Assembly (NCBI RefSeq): GCF_003012735.1
Contig: NZ_PXYI01000005.1
Location: 186,001 to 250,000, forward strand
Direction of reading: 5' to 3'
DNA: 64,000 nt
Source of the DNA: Allosphingosinicella deserti
Lineage (GTDB): Bacteria; Pseudomonadota; Alphaproteobacteria; Sphingomonadales; Sphingomonadaceae
The notes under the pieces were generated by a model, which saw only the letters and a program-made list of their open reading frames with translations, was not told the DNA's origin and searched no databases. Position numbers and translations under genes: made by a program. How positions within the stretch are numbered: position 1 is the stretch's first letter; each line of letters opens with the position of its first letter. Below are positions 35,442 to 48,472 of this stretch, one piece after another.

Positions 35442-35591
35442 CTATCGCACGTGTTCTGGCGATGCAAAGAAGGTCCGTTCGCCACCTGCGCCGGCGGCTC
35501 TTGGGGCCGCAAGTCCGAGTTGGGCGACCAGCAACGTCAGGGTTGCGATCGTGACTCCGAGCATGCCGATGATCAGGCGCTTTTCCACCAC
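35442..35591 (-). CDS. Small membrane protein, 49 aa
   Basis: GTG start at 35591 (or GTG at 35588) with GGGAGGGAG upstream. The product begins MVEKRLIIGMLGV and has one hydrophobic helix through LTLLVAQLGLAA, then a short polar tail ending SPEHVR. Typical of bacterial small membrane proteins. It lies between the creatininase-family and GFA genes on the same strand. No homologue recognised; below usual length cut-offs. Confidence 0.45.
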   Translation of the reverse strand: MVEKRLIIGMLGVTIATLTLLVAQLGLAAPRAAGAGGERTFFASPEHVR

Positions 35592-35684
35592 TGCTCCCTC
35601 CCGAAGACAAGGTCTGCAGCAATGACGTCACGGCGGCATCGAACCCGCATCGGATTTGCATTGCGCCGGGCTGTGGGCCCGGTA

Positions 35685-36089
35685 TCACAAATGGCGTGTC
35701 TCCGCAGGCTCCTGCCACCAGGCATTGTTGCGGCCGTCGCCGATCCGAACCGGCGCCTCCGCCAGCTCCGTCGGGGAGGCATCGTCGAGACAGGTCACGG
35801 CGACCGACACGAACGCTCCGCCAATCTCCGCCACGTCGCCTCTGGAGAAGGGGGCGCAGCCGCATGTCGAACAGAACAGCCATTCTCCCTGCATCGACCC
35901 GAAGGCGTAGCTGCTCATCGAATCCTCGCCCTGCAGCAGGCGGAAGGCGTCCGGCTTCAGGAGAACGTTCCAGTTCCGACGCTTGGTGCAGATCGAACAA
36001 TTGCACTTGTTGGTCCCGGCCGCGAGATCGATGTCCGCTTCGAACCCGATCGCGCCGCAATGGCAGCTGCCCTGATACGTCTTCAGCAC
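35685..36089 (-). CDS. GFA (glutathione-dependent formaldehyde-activating/CENP-V) family protein, 134 aa
   Basis: Zinc-binding cysteine pattern SCHCGAIGFEAD (Cys9, Cys11), NKCNCSICTKR (Cys29, Cys31, Cys34) and FCSTCGCAPFSRG, the hallmark of the GFA fold. Length is normal. Enzymatic function of most members, including formaldehyde activation, is unproven. Read on the minus strand it is upstream of the small membrane protein gene. Confidence 0.9.
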   Translation of the reverse strand: MLKTYQGSCHCGAIGFEADIDLAAGTNKCNCSICTKRRNWNVLLKPDAFRLLQGEDSMSSYAFGSMQGEWLFCSTCGCAPFSRGDVAEIGGAFVSVAVTCLDDASPTELAEAPVRIGDGRNNAWWQEPAETRHL

Positions 36090-36229
36090 CGGTCGTCTCC
36101 CTGATGATTGGTAGAGCCGTCGTAACGGGGCCCTGCTGACAACGTGCTGTCAGCAATGACGGCGGATCCGATCACACAGACAGTTTTCCGGAAGACGATC
36201 GGGCCGGGCGGCCGGCACGAAGGGCTGCT

Positions 36230-38149
36230 TCAGGGGATCAATTTCGAGACGATCAAACGGGCGGCTTCCTCCGGCGACGTCCTGCACGTGTCGATGCGGA
36301 TTTCCGGCGCCTCGGGCGCCTCGTAGGGGCTGTCGATCCCGGTGAAATTCTTGAGCTCGCCGGCGCGCGCCTTCCGGTAAAGGCCCTTGACGTCGCGCGC
36401 TTCGGCTTCGGCCAGCGGGGTGTCGATGAAGACCTCGATGAACTCCCCGGCGGGGATCAGTTCGCGCACCATCTGCCGCTCCGCCCGGAAGGGCGAGATG
36501 AAGGCGGTGATCACGATCAGGCCGGCATCCGCCATCAGTCGCGCGACTTCGCCGATCCGGCGGATATTCTCGATCCGGTCGGCCTCGGTGAAGCCGAGAT
36601 CCTTGTTGAGCCCGTGGCGCACGTTGTCGCCGTCCAGCAGGAAGGTGTGCCGGTTCATCCGCACCAGTTCCTGCTCGACCAGATTGGCGATCGTCGATTT
36701 GCCCGCGCCGGACAAACCCGTGAACCACAGCACGGCGGGCTTCTGGTTCTTGAGCCTGGCGTGGGTTTCACGGTCCACCGTCAGCGGCTGCAGATGGATA
36801 TTCTGTGCGCGGCGGAGGGCGAAGTGGAGCATGCCGGCAGCGACGGTGGCGTTGGTGATCTTGTCGATGAGGATGAAGCCGCCGAGCGCACGGTTCTGGT
36901 CATAGGGCTCGAACACGACGGGGCGCTCGGTCGAGAATGCAGCGACTCCGATCTCGTTGAGTTCGAGCGTCTTGGCGGCGAGATGCTCCATCGTGTTGAC
37001 GTTGATCACGTATTTGGGCGTCTGGATGCGCGCCGACACGGTCTGCGTGGCGAGCTTCAGCAAGTAAGCACGACCGGGAACCAGCGGTTCGTCGTCGAGC
37101 CACACGATCGTCGCCTCGAACTGATCGGCGGCCTCGGGCGGCGCGTCCGCGGCCGCGATGACGTCACCGCGTGCGCAATCGATCGCATCGGCAAGGCACA
37201 AGGTCACGGACTGGCCGGCCGCCGCGCGATCGAGATCGCCGTCCAGGGTGACGATCCTCGATATCGTCGATGTCCGGCCCGAAGGCACCACCCGGATCGG
37301 ATCGCCGGTCCGGATCTCTCCGGCTGCGACGAGTCCGGAAAAGCCTCGGAAGTCGAGGTTCGGCCGGTTGACCCATTGCACCGGCATCCGGAACGGTTTC
37401 GCCCGATCCGCATCGCCGTCGATCTCAACCGTCTCGAGATGCTCGATCAGCAAGGGCCCGCCATACCAAGGCATGTTCGACGACCGCGATGCGATATTGT
37501 CACCCTTGAACGCCGAGATCGGGACAGGGGTGAACGCGTCAATGCCGATCGACGCGGCGAATTCGCGATAGTCCGCGACGATCCGTTCGAACACGCTTTG
37601 GTCGTAGCCGACCAGATCCATCTTGTTGACCGCCAGCACGATCCGGCGGATTCCGATCAGCTGAGTGAGAAAAGCGTGCCGGCGTGTCTGGGTGAGCACG
37701 CCCTTGCGCGCATCGACCAGGATCACGGCGAGATCGGCCGTCGAGGCGCCCGTGATCATGTTGCGTGTATATTGTTCGTGCCCCGGCGTGTCCGCGACGA
37801 TGAACTTCCGCGTCTCGGTTGCGAAAAAGCGGTAGGCGACGTCGATGGTGATGCCCTGTTCGCGCTCGGCAGTGAGCCCGTCGACCAGCAGGGCGAAGTC
37901 GATCTCCCGGCCCTGGGTACCGATCCGTCTGGAATCCGCTTCGAGGGCGGCGAGCTGATCATCGAAGATCATCTTCGAATCGTAGAGCAGCCGCCCGATC
38001 AAAGTGGACTTGCCGTCGTCGACCGATCCGCAGGTGATGAAGCGGAGGAGGGATTTGTGCTGATGCCGATCAAGATACGCCTCGATATTTCGGGCAATCA
38101 GCGCGTCCGTAGCGAAGGCCGGGTCCGCTGTCGTGCCGATCTCGCTCAT
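36230..38149 (-). CDS. cysNC: Bifunctional sulfate adenylyltransferase subunit 1 / adenylylsulfate kinase CysNC
   Basis: This 639-aa protein joins a GTPase (CysN) to an APS kinase (CysC). CysN motifs are GSVDDGKST (41-49), [12 protein letters not shown] (120-131) and NKMD (175-178). CysC starts near residue 450, with the P-loop GLSGAGKST at about 477 and [15 protein letters not shown]. Together with CysD it makes APS from sulfate and ATP and phosphorylates it to PAPS. Its ATG overlaps the cysD stop by one base. The kinase fusion is common in alphaproteobacteria. Confidence 0.96.
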   Translation of the reverse strand: MSEIGTTADPAFATDALIARNIEAYLDRHQHKSLLRFITCGSVDDGKSTLIGRLLYDSKMIFDDQLAALEADSRRIGTQGREIDFALLVDGLTAEREQGITIDVAYRFFATETRKFIVADTPGHEQYTRNMITGASTADLAVILVDARKGVLTQTRRHAFLTQLIGIRRIVLAVNKMDLVGYDQSVFERIVADYREFAASIGIDAFTPVPISAFKGDNIASRSSNMPWYGGPLLIEHLETVEIDGDADRAKPFRMPVQWVNRPNLDFRGFSGLVAAGEIRTGDPIRVVPSGRTSTISRIVTLDGDLDRAAAGQSVTLCLADAIDCARGDVIAAADAPPEAADQFEATIVWLDDEPLVPGRAYLLKLATQTVSARIQTPKYVINVNTMEHLAAKTLELNEIGVAAFSTERPVVFEPYDQNRALGGFILIDKITNATVAAGMLHFALRRAQNIHLQPLTVDRETHARLKNQKPAVLWFTGLSGAGKSTIANLVEQELVRMNRHTFLLDGDNVRHGLNKDLGFTEADRIENIRRIGEVARLMADAGLIVITAFISPFRAERQMVRELIPAGEFIEVFIDTPLAEAEARDVKGLYRKARAGELKNFTGIDSPYEAPEAPEIRIDTCRTSPEEAARLIVSKLIP

Positions 38150-39063
38150 CAGAAATAGCCTTCCCGCTTCTTCTTCTCCATGCTGGCGTCGCCGCCATCC
38201 TTGTCGATGACCCGGCCCTGGCGCTCGGACGTGGTGGTCAGCAACATTTCCTGAATCACCTCGGACAGGGTTCGCGCCCGGCTCTCGATCGCGCCCGTGA
38301 GCGGCCAGCAGCCGAGCGTGCGAAAGCGGATCGCGCGCTCGACAATGTGCGGGCGGCGTCCGAGGACATTCTCGAGCCGCTCGACGTCATCGGCCATGAA
38401 GATCTGGCCGTCACGCTCGTAGGTCGGCCGCATCGCGCTGAAATAGAGCGGGACGACCGGGATGTCGTTCAGCCGGATATATTGCCAGACATCGAGTTCG
38501 GTCCAATTGCTGATCGGGAAGACTCGAACGGTCTCGCCGCGCGCCTTGCGGGCATTGTAGAGATTCCACAGCTCGGGCCGCTGCTTCCTGGGATCCCAGC
38601 TATGGGTGACGCTTCGGAAGGAGAAGATCCGTTCCTTGGCGCGGCTCTTCTCCTCGTCCCGCCGGGCACCGCCGAACGCTGCGTCGAAACCATATTTGTC
38701 GAGCGCCTGCTTGAGGCCCTCGGTCTTCCACATATCGGTGTGCAGGGGACCGTGATCGAAGGGATTGATCCCGCGCGCCGCCGCTTCGGGATTGCGATGG
38801 ACGATCAGCTCCATCCCGCTTTCGCGGGCCATGCGGTCGCGCAATTCGTACATCGCCGCGAACTTCCAGCCGGTGTCGACGTGCAGGAGCGGGAAAGGCG
38901 GTGGCGACGGGAAGAAGGCCTTCCGCGCCAGATGCAGCATCACCGCGCTGTCCTTGCCCACCGAATAGAGCATGACCGGGCGCTCGGTTTCGGACACGAC
39001 TTCGCGCAGAATGTGGATGCTCTCGGCTTCCAGCCGCTCGAGATGGGTCATCCGCGTGGACAT
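38149..39063 (-). CDS. cysD: Sulfate adenylyltransferase subunit 2 CysD
   Basis: This 304-aa enzyme is of the PP-loop type: [20 protein letters not shown], then [46 protein letters not shown] and [15 protein letters not shown] chose the ATG at 39063 because it gives the usual family length; ATGs at 39084 and 39051 are alternatives. First gene of the cysD-cysNC operon; no cysH or transporter genes adjoin it. Confidence 0.95.
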   Translation of the reverse strand: MSTRMTHLERLEAESIHILREVVSETERPVMLYSVGKDSAVMLHLARKAFFPSPPPFPLLHVDTGWKFAAMYELRDRMARESGMELIVHRNPEAAARGINPFDHGPLHTDMWKTEGLKQALDKYGFDAAFGGARRDEEKSRAKERIFSFRSVTHSWDPRKQRPELWNLYNARKARGETVRVFPISNWTELDVWQYIRLNDIPVVPLYFSAMRPTYERDGQIFMADDVERLENVLGRRPHIVERAIRFRTLGCWPLTGAIESRARTLSEVIQEMLLTTTSERQGRVIDKDGGDASMEKKKREGYF

Positions 39064-39273
39064 TCGCCGTCGATCTTCCTTCATCCGCTGCCGGCGTGCT
39101 CCGGTGCGAGGCCCGCGCAAGTGGTGCCGCAGTTTCCATCCTGCGTATCGCGCGCTGCACTCATCGCCGATACGGGTCCGATCGGGCAAGGCAATCTCGC
39201 GCGCGGCGTCACCGGATCGCGCGCCATCGTCACCCGCAGCACCATCAGCTCGCAACCGGGACAGCACAGGCTC

Positions 39274-39305
39274 GGAGGGCCGGCAGTGACGGCTGCCGGC
39301 CCTCC
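39274..39305 (-). terminator. Hairpin between gyrB and cysD
   Basis: GGAGGGCCGGCAG (39274-39286) pairs perfectly with CTGCCGGCCCTCC (39293-39305), a 13-bp stem with a 6-nt loop. It lies 57 bp after the gyrB stop and upstream of cysD. There is no U-run on the minus strand, but the stem is very strong; it probably ends gyrB transcription. Confidence 0.6.
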
Positions 39306-39361
39306 TTGATCGGCACTAGTCGATCATGCGCCGCACGTGCGCGCTCTCACCGAACGGGGGA

Positions 39362-42141
<2,780 letters not shown>

Positions 42142-42257
42142 GACGGGAGAACGCGGCGCGGACCCTGCGGCTCCGTGGCGTCTCGCGTGGGCGGCCGGCC
42201 CGATTTGTTCGTCTTGCCGCATTGCGCCGGGTGGGGCGCCTTCTTAAGTCCCGAACC

Positions 42258-44843
42258 ATGCTCGACGCCCAGAACGCTCCCGCCGCCCCGATCACGATCC
42301 GCCGAGAGGATTATCGTCCGCCCGACTGGCAGGTGCCGGAAATTGCGCTCGATTTCGATCTTGGCGCGGAGCGGACGCGGGTCCGGTCGACCCTCGAGGT
42401 CCGACGGAACGGCGTTCACGATCGACCGCTCGTGCTCGACGCCGAGGCGCTGATCATCGTTGGCGTGACGGTGGACGGCAGCCCCGTCGACTATTCCTAC
42501 GAAGGCGATCTGCTGACGGTGCCGCTCGCGGCGGCCTCTGCAACGGTCGAGACCGTGGTCGATCTGGCGCCGCGAACCAACACCCAATTGATGGGCCTCT
42601 ATGAATCGGGGGGCATCCTGTGCAGCCAGTGCGAGGCGCAGGGCTTTCGCCGGATCACGCCTTTTCCCGATCGTCCCGATGTCCTCACCCGCTACCGGGT
42701 GCGGATGACGGCGGATCGAGCGGATTATCCGATCCTCCTATCGAACGGCGACCCGGTCGGTTCGGGGGAGAGCGAGGACGGCCGCCATTGGGCCGAGTGG
42801 AACGATCCGTTTCCCAAGCCATGCTATCTTTTCGCCCTCGTCGCCGGCGATCTCGTCGCCAATCGCGACAGCTTCGTCACCCGCTCCGGCCGCAAGGTGG
42901 ACCTCGGCATCTGGGTTCGGGAACCGGACCTCGCCAAGACAGACCATGCCATGACCGCGCTCAAGGCGTCGATGAAATGGGACGAGGATGTCTATGGGCG
43001 GGAATATGACCTGGCGGTGTTCAACATCGTCGCCGTGTCGGATTTCAACTTCGGGGCGATGGAGAATAAGGGTCTCAACGTCTTCAACTCGCGCTACATC
43101 CTTGCCGATGCGGACACTGCGACCGACACGGATTTCGACGGGATCGCAGGAGTCGTCGCCCACGAATATTTCCACAATTGGTCGGGCAACCGGATCACCT
43201 GCCGGGACTGGTTCCAGCTGTCGCTGAAGGAAGGATTCACCGTCTTCCGCGATCAGCAATTTTCGGCCGACATGGGGTCCGCCGCAGTCAAGCGGATCGA
43301 GGATGTCCGCATGCTTCGCGCCGCGCAATTCCCCGAGGATGCCGGGCCGCTCGCCCATCCGGTGCGGCCGGAAAGCTATATCGAGATCTCGAACTTCTAC
43401 ACGGCGACGGTCTACAGCAAGGGCGCCGAGCTCATTCGGATGATGCATACCATGCTCGGCGCGGAACGATTCCGTGCCGGCACGGACCTCTATTTCGACC
43501 GCCACGACGGCGAAGCGGCGACCTGCGAGGATTTCGTCCGCGCGATGGAAGAGGGCGGGGGCATCGATCTGTCCGGGTTCCGCCTCTGGTACAGCCAGGC
43601 GGGAACGCCGCGCGTGCGGGCCGCTCTGGCACGCAGCGGCGAGGAGCGTTTCATTCTGCAGCTTTCCCAGGACGTGCCGCCATCGCCCGGCCAGCCCGAG
43701 AAGCAGCCGATGCCGATCCCGCTCAAGATCGCCTTGTTCGGCGAGAAATCGGGGACGAAGCTCGACGAGCGGCTGGTCCTGTTCGATGGCCCGGCGCACG
43801 AGATCGTCTTCGACGCGTTCGGCGAGCGACCGATCCTGTCGATCAACCGCGACTTCTCGGCGCCGGTGGTGGTGGAGACGGACCGAACCATCGCCGATCT
43901 CGCCTTCCTGTCCGCGCGCGACGACAATCCGTTCGCGCGCTACGAAGCGACCCAGCAATTGATGCTCGACACGTTGCTGTCGGCGATCGCCGGCTCCGAG
44001 GCGGATCACGCTCCGGTGATCGAGGCGGTTCGGGAGACGCTGGCGGATCCGGCGCTCGATCCGGCATTCGTCGCCGAAGCGGTGCTGCCCCCGAGCGAAG
44101 CTTTCGTCGGCGATCACATGGCGATCGTCGATCCGGAGGCGGTGCGCGCTGCCCGCGAAGAGCTCCGCAGCGCGATCGGCCGGGCACTGGAGGCGCAGTG
44201 GCGGGCAGCCTATTCCGCCAATTCCGCGAACCGCTTCGAATATTCGCCGGCGGGAAAGGGCCAGCGGCGACTGCGCACCGTCGCGCTCAACTATCTGATG
44301 GCGGCGGGCGCGGCCGATGCGCCGGCGCTGGCCATGCGGCAATATGGTGAGGCCGACAACATGACGGATCGGCAGGGGGCGCTTGCGGCTCTGGTGAGTT
44401 CCGACGCACCGGAGCGGCATGGCGCGCTCGCCGCTTTCTACGATCGCTATCGCGGCGATCCGCTCGTCCTCGACAAATGGTTCACGGTCCAGGCGCTCTC
44501 GACCCGCGACGACGTTCTTGATGCCGTCGAAGCGCTCGCCTCGCATCCCGATTTCACGCTGTCGAATCCGAACCGGATGCGGTCGCTGGTCGGTGCCTTC
44601 GCCGCCAATCAGCGGGCGTTCCACGATCCGTCCGGGCGCGGCTACGCATTCCTCGCGGACATGATCCTCGCCGTCGATCGGCTCAACCCGCAGACTGCCG
44701 CGCGCCTGGTTCCGCCGCTCGGCCGCTGGCGGCGGTTCGATCCCGCGCGGGCCGCGCGGATGAAGAGCGCGCTCGAGCGGATCGTCGCGTCCCCGGGTCT
44801 CTCGAAAGATGTGTTCGAGCAGGTTTCAAAAAGCCTCATCTAA
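42258..44843 (+). CDS. pepN: Aminopeptidase N (M1 family)
   Basis: 861 aa, PepN-type. Substrate motif FGAMENKG (from about 265) and zinc site HEYFH (302-306) with Glu325 as third ligand in LSLKEG. The N-terminal region contains NTQLMGLYESGGILCSQCEAQGFRR, typical of bacterial PepN. It removes N-terminal residues from peptides in the cytoplasm. The ATG at 42258 gives the usual N-terminus; no strong ribosome site is seen. Confidence 0.96.
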   Translation: MLDAQNAPAAPITIRREDYRPPDWQVPEIALDFDLGAERTRVRSTLEVRRNGVHDRPLVLDAEALIIVGVTVDGSPVDYSYEGDLLTVPLAAASATVETVVDLAPRTNTQLMGLYESGGILCSQCEAQGFRRITPFPDRPDVLTRYRVRMTADRADYPILLSNGDPVGSGESEDGRHWAEWNDPFPKPCYLFALVAGDLVANRDSFVTRSGRKVDLGIWVREPDLAKTDHAMTALKASMKWDEDVYGREYDLAVFNIVAVSDFNFGAMENKGLNVFNSRYILADADTATDTDFDGIAGVVAHEYFHNWSGNRITCRDWFQLSLKEGFTVFRDQQFSADMGSAAVKRIEDVRMLRAAQFPEDAGPLAHPVRPESYIEISNFYTATVYSKGAELIRMMHTMLGAERFRAGTDLYFDRHDGEAATCEDFVRAMEEGGGIDLSGFRLWYSQAGTPRVRAALARSGEERFILQLSQDVPPSPGQPEKQPMPIPLKIALFGEKSGTKLDERLVLFDGPAHEIVFDAFGERPILSINRDFSAPVVVETDRTIADLAFLSARDDNPFARYEATQQLMLDTLLSAIAGSEADHAPVIEAVRETLADPALDPAFVAEAVLPPSEAFVGDHMAIVDPEAVRAAREELRSAIGRALEAQWRAAYSANSANRFEYSPAGKGQRRLRTVALNYLMAAGAADAPALAMRQYGEADNMTDRQGALAALVSSDAPERHGALAAFYDRYRGDPLVLDKWFTVQALSTRDDVLDAVEALASHPDFTLSNPNRMRSLVGAFAANQRAFHDPSGRGYAFLADMILAVDRLNPQTAARLVPPLGRWRRFDPARAARMKSALERIVASPGLSKDVFEQVSKSLI

Positions 44844-45699
44844 TCGGGGCGCAGCGATCGACGTAGTGGGCGACGCACGGACACCGGCGTCGTCGCGATT
44901 CTATCTCGCGCAGATGCAGGCGTCGTCGCAGGCGCCCTGTCGCGCCTCCGCCGCACGCGCTTGGCGGAGACCAACGCGTGTCGCCCCCTCATCACGCGCC
45001 CGTCATCGATAGCGGCATAAGATGCCGTCCCAGCGTGCCTGCCGCAGCAGAGGGCGCAATCCTTGCTCTTGCAGTTCCGCGTGATGAAGCCGTGTCTGCT
45101 CAATCTCGTTTCAGGTTGTACTCCAAAACCGAAATCTAGCCCACCGGATATCTGCTATTAGATCACGAAGCCGCAAGTCGCTTCTTCTGAAACCTGCGCA
45201 AGATGCTTTGCTTGCATGCTCGCTTTGTGTCATGAGGCTGGTATCGTAGCGTATCCGAGTCTCAATGATTGCTGGTTCCGGGGTGTAGCCAAGTGGCGGC
45301 GCATCGATCCAGACGCTTGGATGGGGGAGGAGGCGCATGGCAACTACGATCAGGTGTGCGCAGTTGCGCCTCGGCGCCGCACCTTCGCGGAGATGGGCGC
45401 CTTATGCAGTGACGAGCCAGTTGATTACGCCGGAACAGCCGTCAAGAACCGCGAAGGGAGGCGACGCCGCTCCTCGGAGCTGGTCACGCCGTTGCTCCGC
45501 CGCGCATCTGCTTGAGAGGCGGATCCGCCGAAATCACATCTGGAGCTTGGCGAAGCCTCGAGTGCCTGCGTCGCTTCAGCTTCCCCGATGAGCCAATGCT
45601 ATTCTTCTAAATCGCTGAACAACGATCGAAAAGCAGCGGCCCCAAGGAGTGGTCGAGGCTGATTAGTTCATCATCACTTTTCAACAGGAGGTTATTTAA
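44844..45699. other. 856-bp region without a convincing gene
   Basis: Overlapping short frames on both strands have no domain and biased composition. The only recognisable piece is GGGGTGTAGCCAAGTGG (45280-45296), like the 5' end of a tRNA-Gln gene but without the rest of a tRNA. The region looks like decayed or recombined DNA between pepN and the third RTX gene. Confidence 0.5.
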
Positions 45700-48102
45700 A
45701 TGGCAATCACGATCGATCTTTCAGGCGGTCTCAACGGAAACTATACGATCGAGGACGACGGCATCGGCGGCAATGGGACATCCATCGTTCGCGCCCCCGA
45801 CGGCACCGTCTTCACCACCTTCGCCCATCCGGCGGACAGCATCACCGTTCTCAGCCGCGCCGGGCAGAACGTGAACGTGAACGTTACCGACGCGCTCGGT
45901 GCGGCGACATTCACGATCGGCAGCCTGACCAATGCAGCGGTGCGACCCGATGCGATCGCAGTGAATTTCCTGCAAAATTCGAGCACGATCACGCTCGCCG
46001 CGAACACGACGATCGGCGAGTTCGGCGCTGATGGGGTGCAGGACCTGCTTACCGGAACCCTCCTCATGCGTGCCGGGACGGGCATCGGGGTCGGCAATCA
46101 GCTTCGGATCCAAGCGGGAACTCTCGAAGCCGAATCCAACACTGGCGGCATCAACATCTTCAGCTACACCGCGACGACGATCGGCGGCGCCACGGCGGAT
46201 CTTGCCGGTTTGCGCACCGTCACCTCGGGCGACATCACCTTCGTCGGCGGCAGCGTGGTTCTCGCAGACACGAACGGAACGGCGGGTGTCGACAGTGCCG
46301 GCGGCATTTCGCTGACCTCTTATGGCGCGTCACAGGACATCAGCAGCACTTCCTCCTTCGACTCGCTGGCGGCACGCGGCGGAAATATCGTCCTCAATTC
46401 CGCGCGCGACATCCTCCTCGGAACCGGTGGCACGGATTACGACAACGACGTTCGTGCCGCAGGCAGCATCACCATCACCGCTGGCCGCGATTTCGTTATC
46501 GACGGCTTCTCGGACATGGCGTCGAACGACTTCGGTACCGGCAGCAACGGCGGGGTCAGCATCACGGCCGGCCGCAACATCAGCGTCAGCGACGACAATG
46601 GCGTCGACGCAAGCATCGGCGTGAGCACCGGAACCGGGGATCTCGTTCTCACGACCGGAGCGGGAGGGACGCTCGAACTCGCCGCCAATTCGACCGCCGC
46701 TCTCTTCGCCAATGGAGGAGACGTCTTCGCCAATGCCGATCGCATTCTGATCGAGGGTGATTCGGGCATCACCACGACCGGCAGCGGCACCGTCCATCTT
46801 GGCACGGCAACGGCGGGCCGCAATATTCTGGTCGGCAGTGCAGCCGATGGCGCAACCGACCTCGAACTTTCGGATGCCGAGATGGACCGGATCACCACGT
46901 CCGGGCTCTATGTCGGCAATTCCAGCAGCGGGTTCACGTCGGTGGTCGGATCGCTCACGCGCGCGGCCGGGCAGATGCTGCTCCAAGGAGGGACCGACCT
47001 CTGGATCAATGCGAACATCACCACGGCGGCAGGTCTCTCGCTGTTCGCGGCGAACGGCGTCTTCCAGGCCGGGGGCACGACGATCAACGCACCGTCCGTC
47101 AGTGTCGTCGTCGACAGCCCCGATGCGGACGCTGCCGGCGGAAGCGCCACGTTCGCAGGCATTCTCACCGGGGGCCCGGTGACCTACAATGGCGGCAACG
47201 ACAACGACGCGATCGTGGGCAGCGGCGCCAACGAGTTGTTCCTGCTTGCGGATGGCGGCTCCGACATGGCGTGGGGGGGCGGCGGTAATGATCGCTTCTA
47301 TTTCGGCGCGAACTTCACTGGCACCGACACGGCGATCGGCGAGGACGGCGCGGACAGCGTGATCCTCGACGGCAATTATGCCGGCCTGACCTTCGGCGCC
47401 ACCAGCCTGCAGAGCATCGAGATCGTCCGGCTGGCGAGCAGTGGCGGCAGCAATGATTATGCGCTGACGATGAGCGACGGCAATGTCGTCCCCGGTGGCC
47501 TCATGACGATCAACGCCAGCGATCTCGTGGCCGGCGAGACCCTGACCTTCCTCGCCATGGCGGAAACCGATGGGCGTTACGTCGTGAACAGCGGCGCAGG
47601 CAACGACATCCTGGTTGGGGGTACGCGGAACGATCAGATCAATGGCGCCGCCGGCAACGATGCGCTCTATGGCGGTGCGGGAGACGACATCCTCTATGGC
47701 GCGCTCGGCAGCGACACGGTCAACGGTGGTAGCGGTTGGGACACATTCCGTTACCTTCTCCCGGCGGAATCGACCGGCATCGATTTCGACCGGATCGACC
47801 GGTTCGAGGCTGCGCGCGACGTCATCGATCTGCCGACCGCGGTGACCGGGTGGACCGGAAATGTTGCGGGCGGCGCGCTTACCGTCGCGACCTTCGACGG
47901 TGATCTCGCGGCGGCGGTGAACGCACCGTTGCAGGCCAATTCGGCCGTGTTGTTCACCCCGGACAGCGGCGAATATGCCGGACGCACGTTCGCGGTGGTG
48001 GATGGAGACGGCGACGGCGCCTACACCGTCGGCGCCGACTATGTGTTCGAGTTCGTGAACCCGATCACGCCGCTCGGACTCACGGCTGCCTACTTCGTCT
48101 GA
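45700..48102 (+). CDS. RTX protein with diverged shared C-terminal module, 800 aa
   Basis: AGGAGG lies 9 nt before the ATG. Residues about 1-490 form repeated short beta strands (GGNIVLNSARDILLG, GGVSITAGRNISVS), as in filamentous-haemagglutinin-like helices. From about 500 a diverged copy of the C-terminal module of the two giants follows: NDRFYFG, ALTMSDGNVVPGG, LVAGETLTFLAMAE, RTX repeats GAAGNDALYGGAGDDILYG (about 634-684), DLAAAVNAPLQANSAVLF and the end AAYFV. It lacks a signal peptide and is a probable type I secretion substrate. It lies 24 kb from its relatives. Confidence 0.9.
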   Translation: MAITIDLSGGLNGNYTIEDDGIGGNGTSIVRAPDGTVFTTFAHPADSITVLSRAGQNVNVNVTDALGAATFTIGSLTNAAVRPDAIAVNFLQNSSTITLAANTTIGEFGADGVQDLLTGTLLMRAGTGIGVGNQLRIQAGTLEAESNTGGINIFSYTATTIGGATADLAGLRTVTSGDITFVGGSVVLADTNGTAGVDSAGGISLTSYGASQDISSTSSFDSLAARGGNIVLNSARDILLGTGGTDYDNDVRAAGSITITAGRDFVIDGFSDMASNDFGTGSNGGVSITAGRNISVSDDNGVDASIGVSTGTGDLVLTTGAGGTLELAANSTAALFANGGDVFANADRILIEGDSGITTTGSGTVHLGTATAGRNILVGSAADGATDLELSDAEMDRITTSGLYVGNSSSGFTSVVGSLTRAAGQMLLQGGTDLWINANITTAAGLSLFAANGVFQAGGTTINAPSVSVVVDSPDADAAGGSATFAGILTGGPVTYNGGNDNDAIVGSGANELFLLADGGSDMAWGGGGNDRFYFGANFTGTDTAIGEDGADSVILDGNYAGLTFGATSLQSIEIVRLASSGGSNDYALTMSDGNVVPGGLMTINASDLVAGETLTFLAMAETDGRYVVNSGAGNDILVGGTRNDQINGAAGNDALYGGAGDDILYGALGSDTVNGGSGWDTFRYLLPAESTGIDFDRIDRFEAARDVIDLPTAVTGWTGNVAGGALTVATFDGDLAAAVNAPLQANSAVLFTPDSGEYAGRTFAVVDGDGDGAYTVGADYVFEFVNPITPLGLTAAYFV

Positions 48103-48143
48103 GGATCGACAAGAGGCGGCGCCGAGAGCTCAGGATGGACTAA

Positions 48144-48185
48144 AGCATGTTCGTACCAAGCTAATCAGCCTGATACGAACATGCT
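48144..48185. repeat. Inverted repeat 1 of 3 downstream of the RTX gene
   Basis: AGCATGTTCGTA (48144-48155) pairs perfectly with TACGAACATGCT (48174-48185); inside the loop GCT-AATC-AGC can form a second small stem. It may act as a terminator or be a REP-like element. Confidence 0.65.
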
Positions 48186-48209
48186 CTGTTCACTGGTTCA
48201 AAGCCTGAT

Positions 48210-48243
48210 GCACACCTTCAGGTAGCTTCAACCTGAGGTGTGC
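48210..48243. repeat. Inverted repeat 2 of 3
   Basis: GCACACC-T-TCAGGT (48210-48223) pairs with ACCTGA-GGTGTGC (48231-48243), 13 bp with one bulged T and a 7-nt loop. Confidence 0.65.
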
Positions 48244-48252
48244 AGCCTCGGG

Positions 48253-48285
48253 CGCCAGGTGGAAGCGGCCGCTTTTCACCTGGCG
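48253..48285. repeat. Inverted repeat 3 of 3
   Basis: CGCCAGGTG (48253-48261) pairs with CACCTGGCG (48277-48285); the inner AAGCGGCCGCTT (48263-48274) is itself a perfect palindrome, so a long near-continuous stem can form. Confidence 0.65.
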
Positions 48286-48472
48286 GCGCGATCCTGAGCA
48301 TCAGTTGGCAAGCGTGCCCCAACTTGAGATGACCAGGCTCTGCGGCACGCTCGTCGAGGGGCCACGTTTCGATCGGCTCGCCAACCGCAGCGCCACTGCA
48401 TGGGTGGGAACGGACTCGTTCTCTGAGACCATCCCGTTCAAGCACGGCTCCGTTGGTGCGATCGCTTCGGCC

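Noticed and set aside
36614-38158. A 514-codon plus-strand frame opposite cysNC
   Set aside because: It mirrors the conserved CysNC codons; the minus-strand gene has all GTPase and kinase motifs.
45280-45296. Calling a tRNA-Gln gene
   Set aside because: Only the 5' part resembles a tRNA; no anticodon arm, T-arm or CCA end can be drawn downstream.
45216-45515. A 99-codon frame in the gene-free region before the third RTX gene
   Set aside because: It lacks a ribosome site and domain and overlaps another equally unsupported frame.
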